The notes under the pieces: generated by a model
The model's database searches: none
Told to the model about the DNA's origin: nothing
The model's input: only the letters and a program-made list of their open reading frames with translations
Shown: positions 6,825 to 8,492 of the stretch, one piece after another
How positions within the stretch are numbered: position 1 is the first letter of the stretch
Layout: each line of letters starts with the position of its first letter
Position numbers and translations under genes: made by a program
NCBI GenBank assembly: GCA_964629645.1
Contig: CAZVSU010000087.1
Coordinates: 1-8,492, forward strand
DNA length: 8,492 nucleotides
DNA from: JAAKFL01 sp964629645
GTDB taxonomy: Bacteria; Chlamydiota; Chlamydiia; Chlamydiales; SLFE01
Direction of reading: 5' to 3'

Positions 6825-8026
6825 ACAGCGGGATACAGCCTTAGAACTTCCAATATAAACATGCGCAGCGATTTAAGACCCATCATCTCTTCATGGGTGG
6901 GCTTCCCATGGGGAATTTTTTCCTGAATTTCTTCGTAGATTTTTGTTTGCCATTCAGGATAGAGCGCAAGGCAGCGCACTGCAGCTTCCAAGGTGACTGT
7001 CGTTGTTCTTTGCCCCACAAAAAGGATCAAGCGAATCATTCCCGCAATCTGTTCAGAGGTATAGGCATCCTCTTTTTCCAACATCACTTCGATCATTCCC
7101 TTCATCGGTTTGCCCCCCACCATTTCGGGCTCGATATCGATGCTCAAAGCCTCTTGAGACGCATCGATGACCCATCCTGTCGCTTTTATGAGCAACCCCA
7201 TGTAGCGTTTGTATTCAGCTTCCGGCAAGCTTTCTTCATGGACGATCCCCGTCCTTTTGACAAGATGGGTGCAGGTTTCCAAACCTTTGACCAAGAGATA
7301 AGTCGGGCTGAGCAGAACCGCTTCATTGACGTGCTCCCCTACTTTTTTGACTGCGATTGGCACATCATCCCATTTTGGATCCTGTAAAAGTTGAGAGATG
7401 GGCCCATGAGCCCGTGAACCCGGCGGTCCGAACATAACGGCATTGAGGCGCGGCAGTAGTTTGATGATCACGTCGCTGAAGTTAACACAAGGATTTGTGT
7501 GATCGATATAGGCGTTCAGCATTTCGTTTGCCTGCTGAAAAAGATAGGGAAACAGATGGACAGCCATCTGCGGCGAAAAAAGGTGGCGCGTACAAAGGGT
7601 TTTAATCTTGCGCTGGTGACGCGCGTCCTCATTGATTGTCAGGGGGGTTTCGGATGTGATGACTTCCCCGACCAAATCAAGTTCATCTCCCCCGCGCACC
7701 CGCTCTCCTTTGCACTGATTGAACACCCTCCAGCATTCGGGATGGGCAAATCCGATTCCAACAACATGCGCCATCGTCAAACGTTTGCAGGGTGAGACTC
7801 TGCCTGTCTCTTTATCGACAAAATGATCGACAAAAAAATCGATCCCTCCCGTTTTTTTGGCGGAGTAGAGCCAGCGGGCCGTATTACTCGCCCACGTAAT
7901 GGGATTTTCTCTGCAAACAGATGTGACTTCCACTTTTTTTTCCCGCTCATCGTCGCAGCTTTCGTCGTACTCAGCGCCCCACGCAAACTTGGATAACTCG
8001 CTTTCAATTTTTTTCATTGGGTCCAT
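6296..8026 (-). CDS. Divergent cytochrome P450
   Basis: Heme-thiolate monooxygenase of 576 residues, expected to need ferredoxin/flavodoxin-type electron donors that are not encoded here. No N-terminal membrane anchor, so probably cytosolic. Motifs in order: C-helix-like HQRK (137-140), I-helix VGQRTT (337-342) in place of the usual A/G-G-x-D/E-T-T, E393-V-L-R396 (ExxR), IPKGT, FEPTRW (469-474, the PERF-type motif) and the heme loop FSGSPSKC with C496 as probable ligand. The loop departs from FxxGxRxCxG: Ser replaces the last Gly and the Arg. An extra ~30 residues lie between the K-helix strand and IPKGT, which with a long N-terminal part explains the length against the usual 400-450 of bacterial P450s. 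The start at 8026 is chosen over 8053 because GGAGGT lies 5 nt upstream of it. The last ~21 residues overlap in antisense the glycosyltransferase remnant and look non-conserved. Substrate unknown. Confidence 0.88.
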   Translation of the reverse strand: MDPMKKIESELSKFAWGAEYDESCDDEREKKVEVTSVCRENPITWASNTARWLYSAKKTGGIDFFVDHFVDKETGRVSPCKRLTMAHVVGIGFAHPECWRVFNQCKGERVRGGDELDLVGEVITSETPLTINEDARHQRKIKTLCTRHLFSPQMAVHLFPYLFQQANEMLNAYIDHTNPCVNFSDVIIKLLPRLNAVMFGPPGSRAHGPISQLLQDPKWDDVPIAVKKVGEHVNEAVLLSPTYLLVKGLETCTHLVKRTGIVHEESLPEAEYKRYMGLLIKATGWVIDASQEALSIDIEPEMVGGKPMKGMIEVMLEKEDAYTSEQIAGMIRLILFVGQRTTTVTLEAAVRCLALYPEWQTKIYEEIQEKIPHGKPTHEEMMGLKSLRMFILEVLRLYPAVLIQTRDTIQPITVGLKYDGPRLASATLIKKHDLNDFDEVIEIPKGTKTAYAHYLAQRNPEIFTEPNEFEPTRWRDVKGKQWEKMMHPFSGSPSKCCGAPWAHEGTIPAVLIALILNYRFKPKNVEEMTGTKIKGGAIATTDRPVEIVVSHRGCSQEGRKASTDNESGSKSPQSSS

Positions 8027-8031
8027 TATAA

Positions 8032-8037
8032 ACCTCC
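8032..8037 (-). promoter_or_regulatory. Strong ribosome binding site of the P450 gene
   Basis: Minus-strand GGAGGT, 5 nt upstream of the ATG at 8026-8024. It decides the start in favour of M-D-P-M-K-K-I-E and against the ATG at 8053. Confidence 0.75.
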
Positions 8038-8055
8038 CCTGTTCGGCAATCATTG

Positions 8056-8084
8056 ACTATAGCCATTCCCTAGTAAAAAATCAT
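8056..8084 (-). promoter_or_regulatory. Possible promoter of the P450 gene
   Basis: On the minus strand TATAGT (8061-8056) is a good -10 box, with a poor -35 match ATGATT (8084-8079) at 17-nt spacing. It would give a leader of roughly 20-25 nt containing the ribosome site. The weak -35 makes this tentative. Confidence 0.3.
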
Positions 8085-8087
8085 TGA

Positions 8088-8112
8088 AAACAAAAACTCT
8101 TGGTTTTTGTTT
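8088..8112. repeat. AT-rich inverted repeat (10-bp arms)
   Basis: AAACAAAAAC (8088-8097) and GTTTTTGTTT (8103-8112) are perfect inverted copies separated by TCTTG. It abuts the larger palindrome at 8112-8160 and lies just upstream of the putative P450 promoter. It may belong to the same element. The stem is too AT-rich for a typical terminator. Confidence 0.6.
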
Positions 8113-8160
8113 AGGGGACGTCTTCAAATTTCGAATGACTTAATTTGAAGACGTCCCCTA
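8112..8160. repeat. Perfect 19-bp palindromic element (REP/MITE-like)
   Basis: TAGGGGACGTCTTCAAATT (8112-8130) and its exact reverse complement (8142-8160) enclose an 11-nt loop. The outermost bases are TA on each side, so the arms could equally be a 17-bp repeat starting GGGGACGTC flanked by TA target copies, as in Tc1/mariner or IS630-related miniature elements. Motifs of the GGGGACGTC kind are also seen in REP-type palindromes, as far as I recall. No transposase is seen in the window. It could act as a bidirectional transcription barrier between the P450 and the gene to the right, although no T-run follows. Confidence 0.7.
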
Positions 8161-8166
8161 GTATTT

Positions 8167-8204
8167 CCTTTGATCTGCGGGCTCTGTTAGCTGCCCGGCA
8201 AAGG
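8167..8204. repeat. Imperfect GC-containing hairpin
   Basis: CCTTTG (8167-8172) pairs with CAAAGG (8199-8204), and CGGGC (8178-8182) pairs with GCCCG (8193-8197), with an uneven internal loop. No T-run follows on either strand, so a terminator role is uncertain. The rest of the 8161-8334 stretch shows no gene that I can support. Confidence 0.35.
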
Positions 8205-8334
8205 ATAACCGCTGATTCCACCCAAATCAAACCGCAAAAACCCAAGAAAGGTTGATAATGATCTCTATAAACTTTGACATCTGATTAAAAATGCTTTTCT
8301 ACACTTGAAGCGGTGAGAGGCATTTCACGAAGGT

Positions 8335-8442
8335 ATGCCTAAAACACAGCTTGCTTCCTTGCCGCGGTTCACATTAGGTGCATGGCTTTTTGAAAAATTT
8401 GAATTGACGACTGAAGGACAATTTAAGGATTTTCTGCGATGA
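8335..8442 (+). CDS. Short ORF overlapping the next start (35 residues)
   Basis: ATG at 8335, TGA at 8440-8442. It encodes M-P-K-T-Q-L-A-S-L-P-R-F-T-L-G-A-W-L-F-E-K-F-E and a short hydrophilic end. Its stop overlaps the next ATG as ATGA, a typical translational-coupling arrangement. A GAAGG lies only 1 nt before the ATG, too close to be an effective ribosome site, and GAGAGG (8315-8320) is 14 nt away, rather far. I do not recognise the sequence. It could be a leader peptide, a first frame of a frameshifted gene, or chance. Confidence 0.3.
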   Translation: MPKTQLASLPRFTLGAWLFEKFELTTEGQFKDFLR

Positions 8443-8492
8443 GATTTTTGCTTGAAAGCCCTTCAAAAGATAAGCGGGGAGGGTTTGCCAAG
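8439..8492 (+). CDS. Start of an unidentified gene (3' end outside window)
   Basis: ATG at 8439 preceded by TAAGGA (8424-8429) with 9-nt spacing, a convincing ribosome site. The visible 18 residues (M-R-F-L-L-E-S-P-S-K-D-K-R-G-G-F-A-K) are open to the window edge. Too short to assign. A TTGACA at 8274-8279 could be a -35 box for this unit, but no well-spaced -10 follows (TACACT at 8300-8305 is 20 nt away). Confidence 0.45.
   Translation, partial: MRFLLESPSKDKRGGFAK

Noticed and set aside
6893..7387. 164-residue plus-strand frame
   Set aside because: Antisense to the intact P450, rich in Phe, Cys and His as expected for a shadow frame.
8027..8053. ATG at 8053 as P450 start
   Set aside because: It would place the strong GGAGGT ribosome site inside the coding region; the ATG at 8026 is correctly spaced from it.

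Overview
The window looks like part of a Gram-negative bacterial chromosome of roughly 50% GC. The Gram-negative call rests on an RND-type inner-membrane efflux pump. A host-associated or environmental chlamydia-like bacterium is possible, given the exported glycosyltransferase-like proteins and the divergent cytochrome P450, but nothing here proves it.

Layout, left to right. (1) 1-2711, + strand: the C-terminal seven-eighths of an RND multidrug efflux permease of the MdtB/MdtC/AcrB type, with its N-terminus outside the window. (2) 2758-5354, + strand: three tightly packed genes (gaps of 5 and 11 nt) for three unrelated glycosyltransferase-like proteins. Each begins with a Sec-type hydrophobic leader: a DUF6492-like GT-A protein, a second GT-A-like protein with an E-x-D motif, and an exostosin-like (GT47-type) protein. 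(3) 5288-6362: a scar region. The 3' end of the exostosin-like gene and the 3' end of an opposing P450 gene occur twice in direct orientation, about 1.0 kb apart. In the left copy the glycosyltransferase is intact and the P450 is a decayed 3' remnant. In the right copy the glycosyltransferase is a decayed remnant and the P450 is intact. A small AT-richer orphan gene (5718-6080, - strand) lies between the copies. (4) 6296-8026, - strand: a complete, divergent cytochrome P450 of 576 residues. (5) 8027-8492: the P450 upstream region, with two adjacent hairpins including a perfect 19-bp palindromic element resembling a REP/MITE end, then a short ORF overlapping the start of a further + strand gene that runs off the window.

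How the genes may work together: the three glycosyltransferase-like genes look like one operon, possibly for glycosylation outside the cytoplasm (envelope or exported/host-targeted). The P450 is convergent with this operon, and a 67-bp overlap of the two 3' ends is preserved in both repeat copies, so glycosyltransferase and P450 were probably a linked pair that was duplicated and then reciprocally lost. No known biosynthetic pathway could be assigned. No tRNA, rRNA, CRISPR array or complete insertion sequence was seen.
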